A stretch of DNA of 45,360 nucleotides, from the NCBI GenBank assembly GCA_900470965.1, contig UCCS01000100.1, positions 1-45,360 of the forward strand. The letters are read 5' to 3'. Source of the stretch: Hyphomicrobiales bacterium. GTDB taxonomy: Bacteria > Pseudomonadota > Alphaproteobacteria > Rhizobiales > Rhizobiaceae. Positions 1 through 7,929 of this stretch are shown piece after piece. The position numbers and the translations under genes are program-made. Under the pieces are notes generated by a model. That model saw nothing but the letters and a program-made list of their open reading frames with translations, searched no databases and was not told the DNA's origin. Numbering within the stretch: position 1 is the first letter of the stretch; every line of letters begins with the position of its first letter.

Positions 1-251
1 ACGCCGGCAAAGCGCCGGGCGGAGAAAGTGGCGGGATTGTTTCTGAATTCGCGATCGAGCGCAGCGGCATCCGCCGTGCCTAGCGCTTCGTCGATATGAC
101 AGATCGCGCCAAGCGCCTCGTTGGCCCTGGCGGCTGAAATCGCCTGCTTCATCGCCTCGGCACAACCAAGTGCACCGCTCCTGATCCGGGCGGCGAGCGC
201 TATCGCGTCGCCACCCGGTATCGAGCCCTTGCTTGCATCAGACCCGTTCAT
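1..251 (-). CDS. Amidase (amidase-signature family), N-terminal part only
   Basis: This is the N-terminal 83 residues of a protein that runs off the left edge of the window. It starts at ATG 251, 12 bp downstream of the BMP-family gene in the same direction, so the two are probably co-transcribed. The visible part has the helical N-terminus usual for amidase-signature enzymes: an Ile-Arg-Ser-Gly segment followed by an Ala-rich helix, a conserved Asn-Ala-Ile-Cys stretch, and a distal Phe-Ala-Gly-Val that in this family leads into the first catalytic lysine region. The Lys-Ser-Ser catalytic triad lies outside the window, so activity and substrate cannot be judged. Family placement rests on pattern recognition of the N-terminus. 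Pairing with a BMP-type binding protein would suit uptake and hydrolysis of an amide or nucleobase-type compound, but that is inference. Confidence 0.6.
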   Translation of the reverse strand, partial: MNGSDASKGSIPGGDAIALAARIRSGALGCAEAMKQAISAARANEALGAICHIDEALGTADAAALDREFRNNPATFSARRFAG

Positions 252-263
252 GCGGCTGCCGGC

Positions 264-1250
264 TTATTTCGGCTCCTCGGGCATGATGGGCACTTCGAAG
301 GCGCCGGACTTGATGGCGGCGCGCTTGGCCTCCATCGCCGCTTCGGCGTCCGCCGGTGCGACGCCCTTGACGTAGACGATATCGCTGCCGCCTTCCTTCA
401 TCAGGCCGAAGCGCGTGTAATTGTTGCCGGTCGGCTTGCCGGCCTTCACATCGGCGATCGCGGCATTGAGGATCGGACGGAAGCCCCAGATGGCGTTGGC
501 AAAGACGGTGTCCGGATAACGCGGCGTATAGTCGATCAGCGAGCCGACGGACTTGATGCCGCGCTCCTTGGCGGCGTCCGCCGTGCCGATACGTTCGCCG
601 AACAGGATGTCGGCGCCGGCATCGATCTGGGCGAGGCCCGCTTCGCGCGCCTTCGGCGGATCGAAGAAGGTACCGATGAACGCGACCAGATGCTTTGCGT
701 CCGGGCGGACTTCCTTCACGCCGGCGGCAAAGGCATTCATCAGCATGTTGACCTCGGGGATCGGCAGCGCGCCGACCGAGCCGACGATGCCGGACTTCGT
801 CATTTTACCGGCGAGCATGCCGGCGAGATAGGCGCCGTCATGGTTCCAGGTGCCGAAGACGCCGAAATTGTCGCCCGATGCTTCGCCGCTCGAACCCAGC
901 ATGAAGGCGGTTTTCGGATAATCGGCAGCAACCTGGCGGGCTTCCCGCTCTACGGCATAGGCCTCGCCGACGATCAGCGCGTTGCCCTGTTCGGCATATT
1001 CGCGCATAGCGCGGGGATAGTCGGTGCCCGAAACGCCTTCCGAGAAGACATACTCGATCACGCCTTCGGAAGCGGCATCCTGCAGCGCCTTGTGCAGACA
1101 GGAATTCCAGGCATTTTCCACCGGCGAGGCATGGATGCCGGCAACTTTGAGTTTTTCCTGCGCCCAGAGCCTGGGTGCAAAGGCGGTCGCGCCGAGTGCC
1201 ATGCCGGAGGCGAGCACCGTGCGGCGGGAGATAGTGATCTGATTTTTCAT
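264..1250 (-). CDS. BMP-family ABC transporter substrate-binding protein
   Basis: Periplasmic binding protein of the BMP/Med (PnrA-like) family, 328 aa, the usual size. The N-terminus has a twin-arginine motif (SRRTVLASG, residues 8-16) followed by a hydrophobic stretch and a probable cleavage after Trp-Ala-Gln near residue 31, so export by the Tat route is likely. The body has family features such as the Gly-Ile-His-Ala-Ser start of the first lobe, the Glu-Gly-Val-Ser-Gly-Thr-Asp-Tyr segment and the Gly-Thr-Trp-Asn-His-Asp-Gly region. BMP proteins usually bind nucleosides, purines or related compounds for an ABC importer. No permease or ATPase of the matching type lies in the window; they may lie beyond the left edge after the amidase. 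The start at ATG 1250 is preceded by a GGGGAA-type ribosome site and by a strong promoter at 1282-1310. Confidence 0.85.
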   Translation of the reverse strand: MKNQITISRRTVLASGMALGATAFAPRLWAQEKLKVAGIHASPVENAWNSCLHKALQDAASEGVIEYVFSEGVSGTDYPRAMREYAEQGNALIVGEAYAVEREARQVAADYPKTAFMLGSSGEASGDNFGVFGTWNHDGAYLAGMLAGKMTKSGIVGSVGALPIPEVNMLMNAFAAGVKEVRPDAKHLVAFIGTFFDPPKAREAGLAQIDAGADILFGERIGTADAAKERGIKSVGSLIDYTPRYPDTVFANAIWGFRPILNAAIADVKAGKPTGNNYTRFGLMKEGGSDIVYVKGVAPADAEAAMEAKRAAIKSGAFEVPIMPEEPK

Positions 1251-1281
1251 GAGTTCCCCTCTTTTTTACCAGATGGATAAA

Positions 1282-1310
1282 ACTCTATGGATCGCCCAAA
1301 ATTGTGTCAA
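1282..1310 (-). promoter_or_regulatory. Sigma70-like promoter for the BMP/amidase operon
   Basis: Read on the minus strand, a perfect TTGACA (1310-1305) is followed after 17 bp by TAGAGT (1287-1282), a 4/6 match to the -10 consensus. It lies 32 bp upstream of the BMP gene start. Seen directly; activity is inferred. Confidence 0.6.
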
Positions 1311-1390
1311 GTAATGCTGCTGCGCAAAAACTAGACAATGGGTGTGAGCGCCCGCGCTCTGAGGCCAGAGAGAGGAGAAAAGGCCCGCTA

Positions 1391-2167
1391 TTATTGGTGC
1401 TGCATGACACTCAAGCCGCCGTCGATCGTCAGGCAAGTGGCATTCATGAAGCTGCATTCGTCCGAGATCATGAAGACTGCGGCCATGGCGATTTCCTGCG
1501 GCGTGGCGATACGCCCACCAGGATGCAGCTTCATCGTATCGGCCTTGGCCTTTTCCGGATCAGGGAAACTGTTCCAGTAATCGATGACCTTCTGGGTCGA
1601 GACGTAGCCGGGAGCAATCGCATTTACCCGCACGTTTTGGGGGGCATATTCGATGCCGAGAGACTTGGTCATGCCGAGCAGCGCATGTTTGGCGAGCGGG
1701 TAGGGGAAGGTGTGGGGAATGATGGTGAAGGCGTGCGTCGATGCGATGTTGAGGATCACCCCGCCGCCTTCCGAAATCAGGTACGGCAGAACCGAACGGC
1801 AGCAGTGCCAGGCGCCCTTGAGATTGATGTCGAAGCAGCGCTGCCACTCTTCGTCCGTCGTCTGCAAGGGTTCGGCAAAGACGTTGACGCCGGCATTGTT
1901 GACGAGGGCATTGATGCTGCCGATCTGCTCTTCCGCCTTGCCAACGGCCGCCTCTATAGCCGAAGCATCGCTGATGTCGGCCGCCTGAAAGCCAAGTACA
2001 GTGCCCTTTGATGCGAGTGCTGCGGCTGTCTCTTCGAGCAGCGTTTCATCGCGGTCGACGAGGAAGAGGCGGGCATCCTCGGCGGCATATGCTTCAGCGA
2101 TCGCCTTTCCGATCCCTTGCGCGGCACCCGTGATGAAGACCCGTTTTCCGGAAAGGCGGTTTGTCAT
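1391..2167 (-). CDS. SDR-family NAD(P)-dependent dehydrogenase, probable sugar dehydrogenase
   Basis: Classical short-chain dehydrogenase/reductase of 258 aa. ATG 2167 is chosen because GGAG sits just upstream and the Rossmann fold begins right after it; the open frame extends upstream without family similarity. Motifs in order: TGAAQGIG nucleotide-binding loop (13-20), Asp38 at the end of beta-2 (favours NAD over NADP), NNAG (90-93), Asn114, catalytic Ser143, and YPLAK (Tyr156, Lys160). It is transcribed with the aldose 1-epimerase 34 bp upstream and divergently from araFGH. In that setting a role as L-arabinose or similar aldose 1-dehydrogenase, starting a non-phosphorylating route, is plausible. 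SDR substrates cannot be read from sequence, so this remains inference. Confidence 0.85.
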   Translation of the reverse strand: MTNRLSGKRVFITGAAQGIGKAIAEAYAAEDARLFLVDRDETLLEETAAALASKGTVLGFQAADISDASAIEAAVGKAEEQIGSINALVNNAGVNVFAEPLQTTDEEWQRCFDINLKGAWHCCRSVLPYLISEGGGVILNIASTHAFTIIPHTFPYPLAKHALLGMTKSLGIEYAPQNVRVNAIAPGYVSTQKVIDYWNSFPDPEKAKADTMKLHPGGRIATPQEIAMAAVFMISDECSFMNATCLTIDGGLSVMQHQ

Positions 2168-2201
2168 CGTCTGTCTCCTCTTTACGCTCGTTCTCTTGTG
2201 A

Positions 2202-3092
2202 TCAGGATATGGCCTGCGGCTGCAGGCGGATCGAGCCTTCCAAGCTTTCGCCCGGCTGCAAGACCTTGAGATCGCCCAATCCGGGAAGATTATGCCCGTT
2301 GGCGAGATGGGACATCGGTTCGAAGCAGAAATAATCCTGGCGGAATCCGGGGTCGAAGCGCTCGTCCGACAGGAAGACGACCGCGTGGCGGAAGATCGGG
2401 TCTGCCGCCAGGTCAAGCGCGGCACGGCTCTCGGGCCAGGTAATGCGCGCATTACCGCTCCAGCCCTCGAAGCCGTTATTGATCCAGCGCCGCGGCAGGG
2501 GCGCGGGCTGCGAGAAATCGAGATCGGCAGGGATCTCGGCCGGTTCGCCTGGCAGCCAGCCCTCCGTCTCGGTCCAGAAGCGCTGTGCCTTGGCAAGAAG
2601 CGTCGTCTGTTCCGTTAGCGGAAAGAACGGATGCCAGCCGAGCCCGAAGGGCAGGGCGGCCTCACCGGTATTCTCCACGCTCATATGCAGCTTTAGCCCC
2701 TTGCCCGACAATCTGAAGCTCTGCTTCGCCTTATAACTGTAGGGCGAACCGTCCGCCCGGTGGCGGAAACCGAGCTCAGCCTCTGTGGCACTCTCGGAAA
2801 GAAGCGCCCAGTCGGCAAGCCAGCCATCTCCGTGGAGGTAGTGTGGGTCCCAGAACGTGTTCGGCTGAAGGCTGTAGTCGCGTCCTTCGAAACTGAAGCG
2901 ATTGTTCCTCATCCGATTGCCGAAGGGCACGAGCGGATAGCAGGCCGACGACAGTGCATCGACGTCATCGGCTGCCGGCCTCAGAAGCGGAATTTTCCGG
3001 CCATCCCGCATCCAGGAGAAATCAAGGAGCACACCGCCGGCCGTCGAGAGACGGGCCGAAAGTGCACCGTCCTGCAAATCGATGATCGCCAT
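2202..3092 (-). CDS. Aldose 1-epimerase family protein
   Basis: A 296-aa galactose mutarotase-like protein. These cytoplasmic enzymes interconvert alpha and beta anomers of aldoses. Visible features are the Pro-Phe-Gly-Asn-Arg-Met segment near residue 56, the catalytic-type His in LHGDGW (87-92), the second His in Gly-Trp-His-Pro-Phe-Phe near residue 154, and a C-terminal Phe-Glu-Pro-Met-Ser-His segment that supplies the conserved glutamate. Its length is typical of the bacterial YeaD/mutarotase branch. It starts at ATG 3092, the first gene of the leftward operon with the SDR dehydrogenase, and shares the 290-bp divergent control region with araF. It would supply the anomer used by the dehydrogenase downstream; the sugar is inferred to be L-arabinose or a close relative from the AraF-like transporter. 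Confidence 0.85.
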   Translation of the reverse strand: MAIIDLQDGALSARLSTAGGVLLDFSWMRDGRKIPLLRPAADDVDALSSACYPLVPFGNRMRNNRFSFEGRDYSLQPNTFWDPHYLHGDGWLADWALLSESATEAELGFRHRADGSPYSYKAKQSFRLSGKGLKLHMSVENTGEAALPFGLGWHPFFPLTEQTTLLAKAQRFWTETEGWLPGEPAEIPADLDFSQPAPLPRRWINNGFEGWSGNARITWPESRAALDLAADPIFRHAVVFLSDERFDPGFRQDYFCFEPMSHLANGHNLPGLGDLKVLQPGESLEGSIRLQPQAIS

Positions 3093-3156
3093 GAAACAAT
3101 GCCTTCCCCACGGATCGAGGCTGATCCGGACTGAGGCGGCACCCTATAATCGGTCG

Positions 3157-3169
3157 ATTGATTGTCAAT
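3157..3169. promoter_or_regulatory. Small palindrome upstream of the epimerase gene
   Basis: ATTGA-TTG-TCAAT is a perfect 5+5 palindrome with a 3-bp centre, 65 bp upstream of the epimerase start and inside the divergent region. It may be an operator or part of a promoter (TTGACA is readable on the minus strand here), but no well-spaced -10 box is seen. Confidence 0.3.
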
Positions 3170-3290
3170 ATAGATAGGATTTATTTTGCATACCCGGTGG
3201 CGTTCGAGCCTAAGTTTCTGGTGATTTCGACGAGTTGAGCCGCGCCAATACGAATTTAGTCGGCTTTTCACCCGCTGAATCGCATAAATA

Positions 3291-3333
3291 ATCATACACA
3301 AATCTTGACTGGTATGATGTTTCTTTTTATTCA
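3291..3333 (+). promoter_or_regulatory. araF promoter with overlapping inverted repeat (candidate operator)
   Basis: TTGACT (3305-3310), a 17-bp spacer and TATTCA (3328-3333) form a plausible sigma70 promoter 50 bp upstream of araF. The -35 box sits inside an inverted repeat, ATCATAC (3291-3297) and GTATGAT (3312-3318), arms 14 bp apart. A repressor bound here would block the promoter. The GntR/FCD protein encoded at 7020-7793, at the end of the same operon, is the obvious candidate. Sequence symmetry is seen; the regulator assignment is inference. Confidence 0.5.
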
Positions 3334-3382
3334 ATGGCTGCTGCCGAGTGAGCGGCAGATCGAGATTTTAGGGAGAGAGATT

Positions 3383-4366
3383 ATGCGCTTCTTCAAAGCA
3401 GCCATCCTCGCTGGCGCCTTTGCCGTTCTGGCCGCCGGCTCCGTCCTGGCGGAGGATGTCAAGATCGGTTTCATCGTGAAGCAGCCGGAAGAGCCCTGGT
3501 TCCAGGACGAATGGAAATTCGCCGACCAGGCCGCCAAGGAAAAGGGTTTCACCGTCGTCAAGATCGGTGCCGAAGATGGTGAGAAGGTCCAGTCGGCGAT
3601 CGACAATCTCGGTGCGCAGGGCGCTCAGGGCTTCATCATCTGCACGCCTGACGTCAAGCTCGGCCCCGGCATCGTCGCCAAGGCCGCCGCCAACCAGCTT
3701 AAGCTGATGACGGTCGACGACCGTCTGGTCGGTGCCGATGGCAAGCCGCTGGAAGACGTGCCGCATATGGGAATTTCCGCTACCAAGATCGGCGAAGGCG
3801 TTGGCCAGGCAATCGTCGACGAAATGAAGAAGCGCGGCTGGGACATGAAGAATGTCGGCGCAATCCGCGTCTCCTATGACCAGCTCCCGACCGCCGTCGA
3901 TCGCGTCGAAGGCGCGATCTCGGTGCTGAAGGCCGCCGGCTTCCCGGCTGAAAATATCTATGACGCGCCGCAGGCAAAGACCGATACGGAAGCAGCGCTC
4001 AACGCCGCGACGACCGTTCTCAACAAGCATGCCGACGTGAAATACTGGGTCGCCTTCGGCCTTAACGACGAGGCCGTGCTCGGCGCCGTGCGTGCCTCGG
4101 AATCGGTCGGTATCCCCACCGACAACATGATTGGCGTTGGTATCGGCGGTGCGGAATCGGCGATCAACGAGTTCAAGAAGCCCTCGGCCACCGGCTTCTT
4201 CGGCACGGTCATTATCTCGCCGAAGCGCCACGGCTATGAGACCGCGCTCGACATGTATGACTGGATCGCCAACGGCAAGGAGCCGGCAAAGGTGACGTTG
4301 ACCTCGGGTTCCCTGGCGTTGCGCGGCGATTATGAAAAGGTTCGCAAGGACCTCGGCATCGAATAG
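3383..4366 (+). CDS. araF: L-arabinose-type ABC transporter substrate-binding protein AraF
   Basis: Periplasmic binding protein, 327 aa, closely resembling E. coli AraF in many segments: VKQPEEPWFQ near residue 32, EWKFAD, GAQGFIICTPD, the Val-Asp-Asp segment and the Gly-Leu-Asn-Asp ligand-binding segment late in the protein. A Sec signal peptide (MRFF, then an Ala/Val-rich core ending Ala-Gly-Ser-Val-Leu-Ala) precedes Glu-Asp-Val-Lys. ATG 3383 is chosen because it follows GGGAGAGAG and starts the signal peptide; the frame stays open upstream without similarity. It is first of araF-araG-araH. A stem-loop at 4390-4414 after the stop probably keeps its mRNA more abundant than that of the membrane genes. 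L-arabinose is the expected ligand, with related sugars such as D-fucose or D-galactose possible. Confidence 0.92.
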   Translation: MRFFKAAILAGAFAVLAAGSVLAEDVKIGFIVKQPEEPWFQDEWKFADQAAKEKGFTVVKIGAEDGEKVQSAIDNLGAQGAQGFIICTPDVKLGPGIVAKAAANQLKLMTVDDRLVGADGKPLEDVPHMGISATKIGEGVGQAIVDEMKKRGWDMKNVGAIRVSYDQLPTAVDRVEGAISVLKAAGFPAENIYDAPQAKTDTEAALNAATTVLNKHADVKYWVAFGLNDEAVLGAVRASESVGIPTDNMIGVGIGGAESAINEFKKPSATGFFGTVIISPKRHGYETALDMYDWIANGKEPAKVTLTSGSLALRGDYEKVRKDLGIE

Positions 4367-4389
4367 TCATCCTCCCCTGGCGATTTCAT

Positions 4390-4414
4390 CCCGGCGGCAT
4401 TTTCGGCCGCCGGG
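4390..4414 (+). terminator. Stem-loop between araF and araG
   Basis: CCCGGCGGC (4390-4398) pairs perfectly with GCCGCCGGG (4406-4414) around a 7-nt loop. There is no T-run after it. Such hairpins after binding-protein genes commonly act as partial terminators or block 3'-exonuclease decay, giving more binding protein than permease. Confidence 0.55.
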
Positions 4415-4435
4415 CATATTCTCGACGGAGCGATG

Positions 4436-5941
4436 ATGGCTTTCTTCGAATTCAAGACCATTTCCAAGGGCTATCCGGGCGTCCAGGCGCTCTCCAACGT
4501 CTCCTTCGGCGTCGACAAGGGTGCCGTGCACGGGTTGATGGGCGAAAACGGCGCCGGCAAGTCCACCCTGATCCGCGTTCTCTCGGGCGACCAGTCAGCC
4601 GACGAAGGCAGCATTCTCATCGATGGCCTCGAGCAGAAATACAGCTCCGTCCGCGATGCCTTCCACGCCGGCGTCATCGTCATCCATCAGGAACTTCAGC
4701 TCGTTCCGGAACTGACGGTTGCCGAAAACCTCTGGCTTGGTCGCTTTCCAGGCAAGGCCGGCGTCATCAACGGCAAGACGCTGATCGAGACGGTGAGCGC
4801 CAGGCTCGACGAGATCGGCATCGACGTCGATCCCACGGCAAAGGTGTCTTCTCTTTCGATCGGCGCCCGCCAGATGGTGGAGATCGCCAAGGCCGTCATG
4901 CTCGATGCGCGCGTCATCGCGCTCGACGAGCCGACCTCGTCGCTATCCTCGCGCGAAAGCGAAATCCTGTTTTCCCTGATCGGCAAGCTGAAAGCCAAGG
5001 GCATCGTTATCCTCTATGTCTCTCATCGCCTCGACGAGATCTTCAGGCTCTGCGACAGCCTGACCGTCCTGCGTGACGGCAAGCTTGCCGCCCACCATCC
5101 AAAAGTCGCCGAGACGACGCGCGAGCAGATCATCGCCGAAATGGTGGGGCGTGAGATCAACAATATCTGGGGCTGGCGCGAGCGCCCGCTTGGCGAGACG
5201 CGTCTTGAGGTCAAGAACCTCGCCGGCTCGAAGCTCCGTAACCCCATCAGCTTTTCCGTCCGCAAGGGCGAAATCCTCGGCTTCTTCGGCCTGATCGGTG
5301 CCGGGCGAAGCGAAATGGCGCGCCTGCTCTACGGCGCCGACCGCCGTCATCAGGGCAGTGTTGCGATCGATGGCGTTGCTGTTTCTCCCAACAATCCGAA
5401 GGCGGCGATCAATGCCGGCATGGTTCTCTGCCCGGAGGACCGCAAGTTCGACGGCATCATTCAGGGCCGCTCGATCGAGGAAAATATCGCGATCTCCTCG
5501 CGCCGGCATTTCTCGCCCTTCGGTGTTCTGAACCCGAAGAAGGAGGCCGCCGTCGCCGACCAGTTCATCGCCAAGCTTCGAGTGCGTACGCCCTCGCGCA
5601 AGCAGGACATCATCAATCTCTCCGGCGGCAACCAACAGAAGGTCATTCTCGGCCGCTGGCTCTCGGAACAGGGCGTCAAGGTGCTGGTCATCGACGAGCC
5701 GACGCGCGGCATCGATGTCGGCGCCAAGTCGGAAATCTATGAAATCCTCTACGAACTCGCAGCCGGCGGCATGGCGATCGTCGTCATCTCCAGTGAACTG
5801 CCCGAAGTCATGGGCATTTCCGATCGCATCATCGTCATGTGCCAGGGCCGCGTTGCCGCCGACGTGGCGCGCGCCGATTTCAACGAACGCAGCATTCTGA
5901 CCGCGGCCCTCCCCGACAAGAATGCTGCCGGTACCATCTAA
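4436..5941 (+). CDS. araG: Sugar ABC transporter ATP-binding protein AraG (two ABC domains)
   Basis: A 501-aa tandem ATPase of the monosaccharide (CUT2) type. The N-terminal domain has Walker A GENGAGKST near residue 37, a degenerate signature LSIGARQMVEIAKA and Walker B ending Ala-Leu-Asp-Glu-Pro-Thr. The C-terminal domain has the degenerate Walker A usual for this family (LIGAGRSEMAR), the signature LSGGNQQKV and Walker B Val-Ile-Asp-Glu-Pro-Thr-Arg-Gly-Ile-Asp-Val-Gly, which is highly typical of sugar importers. Two ATGs are possible (4433, 4436); GGAG at 4427-4430 is better spaced for 4436. It lies between araF and araH and energises sugar import at the inner membrane. The AraG assignment follows from the AraF neighbour; on its own the sequence would only say CUT2 ATPase. 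Confidence 0.9.
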   Translation: MAFFEFKTISKGYPGVQALSNVSFGVDKGAVHGLMGENGAGKSTLIRVLSGDQSADEGSILIDGLEQKYSSVRDAFHAGVIVIHQELQLVPELTVAENLWLGRFPGKAGVINGKTLIETVSARLDEIGIDVDPTAKVSSLSIGARQMVEIAKAVMLDARVIALDEPTSSLSSRESEILFSLIGKLKAKGIVILYVSHRLDEIFRLCDSLTVLRDGKLAAHHPKVAETTREQIIAEMVGREINNIWGWRERPLGETRLEVKNLAGSKLRNPISFSVRKGEILGFFGLIGAGRSEMARLLYGADRRHQGSVAIDGVAVSPNNPKAAINAGMVLCPEDRKFDGIIQGRSIEENIAISSRRHFSPFGVLNPKKEAAVADQFIAKLRVRTPSRKQDIINLSGGNQQKVILGRWLSEQGVKVLVIDEPTRGIDVGAKSEIYEILYELAAGGMAIVVISSELPEVMGISDRIIVMCQGRVAADVARADFNERSILTAALPDKNAAGTI

Positions 5942-5957
5942 TTCAGGAACAGCAGTG

Positions 5958-6914
5958 ATGAACGCGTTGAAAAAAGTCCTTCTCGGCGAACAGGGTCTGG
6001 TAGTGATCTTCGCGATCGCTTTCGTGATCGTCTCACTGACCGTGCCGAGCTTCCTGACCGAACGCAACATGCTGGGCCTGCTGCAGTCGGTGGTAACGAT
6101 CGGCATCGTCGCCTGCACCATGATGTTCTGCCTTGCCTCGCGCGACTTCGACCTTTCGGTCGGCTCGACCGTCGCCTTTTCCGGCATGATCGCCGTCATG
6201 GTATCGAACGCGACCGGCTCCATTCCGCTTGGCCTGCTGGCAGCGCTTGTTTGCGGCAGCATCGTCGGCGTCGTCAACGGCGTCGTCATCGCCCGTTTCC
6301 GCATCAATGCGCTGATCACGACGCTCGCGACCATGCAGATCGTCCGCGGTCTGGCGCTGATCGCCTCTGACGGGCGCGCCGTCGGCATCAACGATCCGGC
6401 CTTCTACCAGCTGGCGCTGTCGCGCTTTTTGACGGTGCCGACGCCGATCTGGATCATGGCTCTGCTCTTCATCATCTTCGGCTTCGTCTTGAACCGCACC
6501 GTCTTCGGCAAAAACACGCTGGCGATCGGCGGCAATCCGGAGGCTTCGCGCCTCGCCGGCGTCAATGTCGTCACCATGCGCATCTGGATCTTCGCACTGC
6601 AGGGCTTCGTCTGCGCCATCGCCGGCATTCTGCTCGCCTCGCGCATCACGTCCGGCCAGCCCAATGCGGCGACCGGCCTGGAACTCTCCGTCATCTCGGC
6701 CTGCGTGCTCGGCGGCGTGTCGCTTGCCGGTGGCCGCGCGGCGATGACCGGCGTCATCGTCGGCGTGCTGATCATGGGCATTGCCGAAAACGTCATGAAC
6801 CTGCTCAACATCCAGGCCTTCTATCAATATGTGGTGCGCGGTCTTATTCTTCTGATCGCCGTCCTGCTCGACAATATGCGCTCGTCGGCTGCCGGGCGCG
6901 GCAGTCGCGCGTGA
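5958..6914 (+). CDS. araH: Sugar ABC transporter permease AraH
   Basis: Inner-membrane permease of 318 aa in the CUT2/RbsC-AraH family. Several hydrophobic segments are visible (for example residues 14-35, 45-70, 80-105, 155-180, 205-230 and 285-305). The family loop Gly-Gly-Asn-Pro-Glu-Ala-Ser-Arg-Leu-Ala-Gly-Val near residue 195 contacts the ATPase. A later Ala-Cys-Val-Leu-Gly-Gly-Val-Ser-Leu-Ala-Gly-Gly segment is the most conserved part of the family. ATG 5958 follows AGGAACAGCAGTG and begins 16 bp after araG stops. The frame is open 12 codons upstream, overlapping araG, but those residues look like araG read in another frame. It completes the AraFGH importer. Confidence 0.9.
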   Translation: MNALKKVLLGEQGLVVIFAIAFVIVSLTVPSFLTERNMLGLLQSVVTIGIVACTMMFCLASRDFDLSVGSTVAFSGMIAVMVSNATGSIPLGLLAALVCGSIVGVVNGVVIARFRINALITTLATMQIVRGLALIASDGRAVGINDPAFYQLALSRFLTVPTPIWIMALLFIIFGFVLNRTVFGKNTLAIGGNPEASRLAGVNVVTMRIWIFALQGFVCAIAGILLASRITSGQPNAATGLELSVISACVLGGVSLAGGRAAMTGVIVGVLIMGIAENVMNLLNIQAFYQYVVRGLILLIAVLLDNMRSSAAGRGSRA

Positions 6915-7019
6915 TGACCAGATTTCTTGGGAGAAGCCCACTGAGCCTATTGTTGCACATTGATGAGAAAGCATGGCGCTGCTCATGGTGACAACGAGAC
7001 CAGCGGTACGGGGGACGTT

Positions 7020-7793
7020 ATGAGCACGCGATCAGGACTTCTGCGAACGGGGACTACGTCAGCCAACCTGGAACAGGGGCGGCGCACGGTGCGCGAGGAG
7101 CTGTTGAAGAAGCTCATCGGGCAGATCGTATCCGGTGACATTGCCGAAGGCTCGCTGTTGCCGAACGAAGCGGAGCTTTCCGAGGTCTATGGCGTCAGCC
7201 GCACCAGCCTTCGGGAGGCGATGCAATATCTGTCGGCTCTCGGCATGATCCGCTCCCGCACGCGTGCCGGCACCAGCGTGCTGCCGCGCGAGAACTGGAA
7301 CTATCTTGATCCGATGGTCCTCGATGCGACGCTCGAATTCAGCGACGACCGCAGCTTTTACGATTCGCTCCTCGATGCCCGTCAGCTTCTGGAGCCCGCA
7401 GCAGCCGCACAGGCGGCTGCGAACGCCACAGCCAAGCAGCTCGCCCAGATCGCCGAAGCCTTCGAGGACATGGTGGCCGCCAACGCCCGTGACAACGAGG
7501 CCTGGAGCCAGGCCGACCTCGAATTCCACACTGCCATCATCAATGCCAGCGGCAACTGGGTGTTCCGCCAGTTCGCCACCGCCATCCGCGCTGCCCTGCT
7601 CGCAAGCTTTCGCCTGACCAACCGGGCAAGCCAGAGCCATGACTATGCCATCGCCCGGCATCAGGATGTGCTCGACGCCATCCGTATGCGGCGGCCCGAT
7701 GCGGCGCGTTTTGCCATGGAGCAGCTGATCGGCACGGCGCGGATGGAATTGAGCGACGCCTTGCGCGTCGGCAAGCCGGGCAAACAGGAATAG
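7020..7793 (+). CDS. GntR-family (FadR/FCD) transcriptional regulator of the sugar operon
   Basis: DNA-binding regulator, 257 aa. An N-terminal winged helix (residues about 20-90) has the typical GSLLPNEAELSEVYGVSR and LREAMQYLSALGMI pattern, followed by an all-helical FCD ligand domain with the metal-binding-type Asp in LLDARQLLEP, then the distal Glu-Phe-His and His residues (Asp-Leu-Glu-Phe-His-Thr-Ala and Ala-Arg-His-Gln-Asp-Val). ATG 7020 is preferred over an in-frame ATG at 6960 because GGGGGAC lies just upstream of it. It follows araH by about 100 bp on the same strand, so it is probably an autoregulated repressor of araFGH and the divergent dehydrogenase/epimerase genes. The inverted repeat at 3291-3318 is the candidate site. 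The ligand is inferred to be a sugar or sugar acid. Confidence 0.85.
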   Translation: MSTRSGLLRTGTTSANLEQGRRTVREELLKKLIGQIVSGDIAEGSLLPNEAELSEVYGVSRTSLREAMQYLSALGMIRSRTRAGTSVLPRENWNYLDPMVLDATLEFSDDRSFYDSLLDARQLLEPAAAAQAAANATAKQLAQIAEAFEDMVAANARDNEAWSQADLEFHTAIINASGNWVFRQFATAIRAALLASFRLTNRASQSHDYAIARHQDVLDAIRMRRPDAARFAMEQLIGTARMELSDALRVGKPGKQE

Positions 7794-7929
7794 GCGCCCG
7801 TCTCCCGCCGAGGTAAAGGGAACATTCAAAATTCCATCTGCCGACAGAAAGTATATTAAGTTTGAAGTCCTTTTGCGGATTCGCTAGTAACTGGGTGTAA
7901 ACTCGGCTGCTTGAAAGGACGATGGGCGC

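Noticed and set aside
4943..6391. A 482-codon minus-strand frame across araG and araH
   Set aside because: It is a shadow of two well-supported transporter genes on the plus strand.
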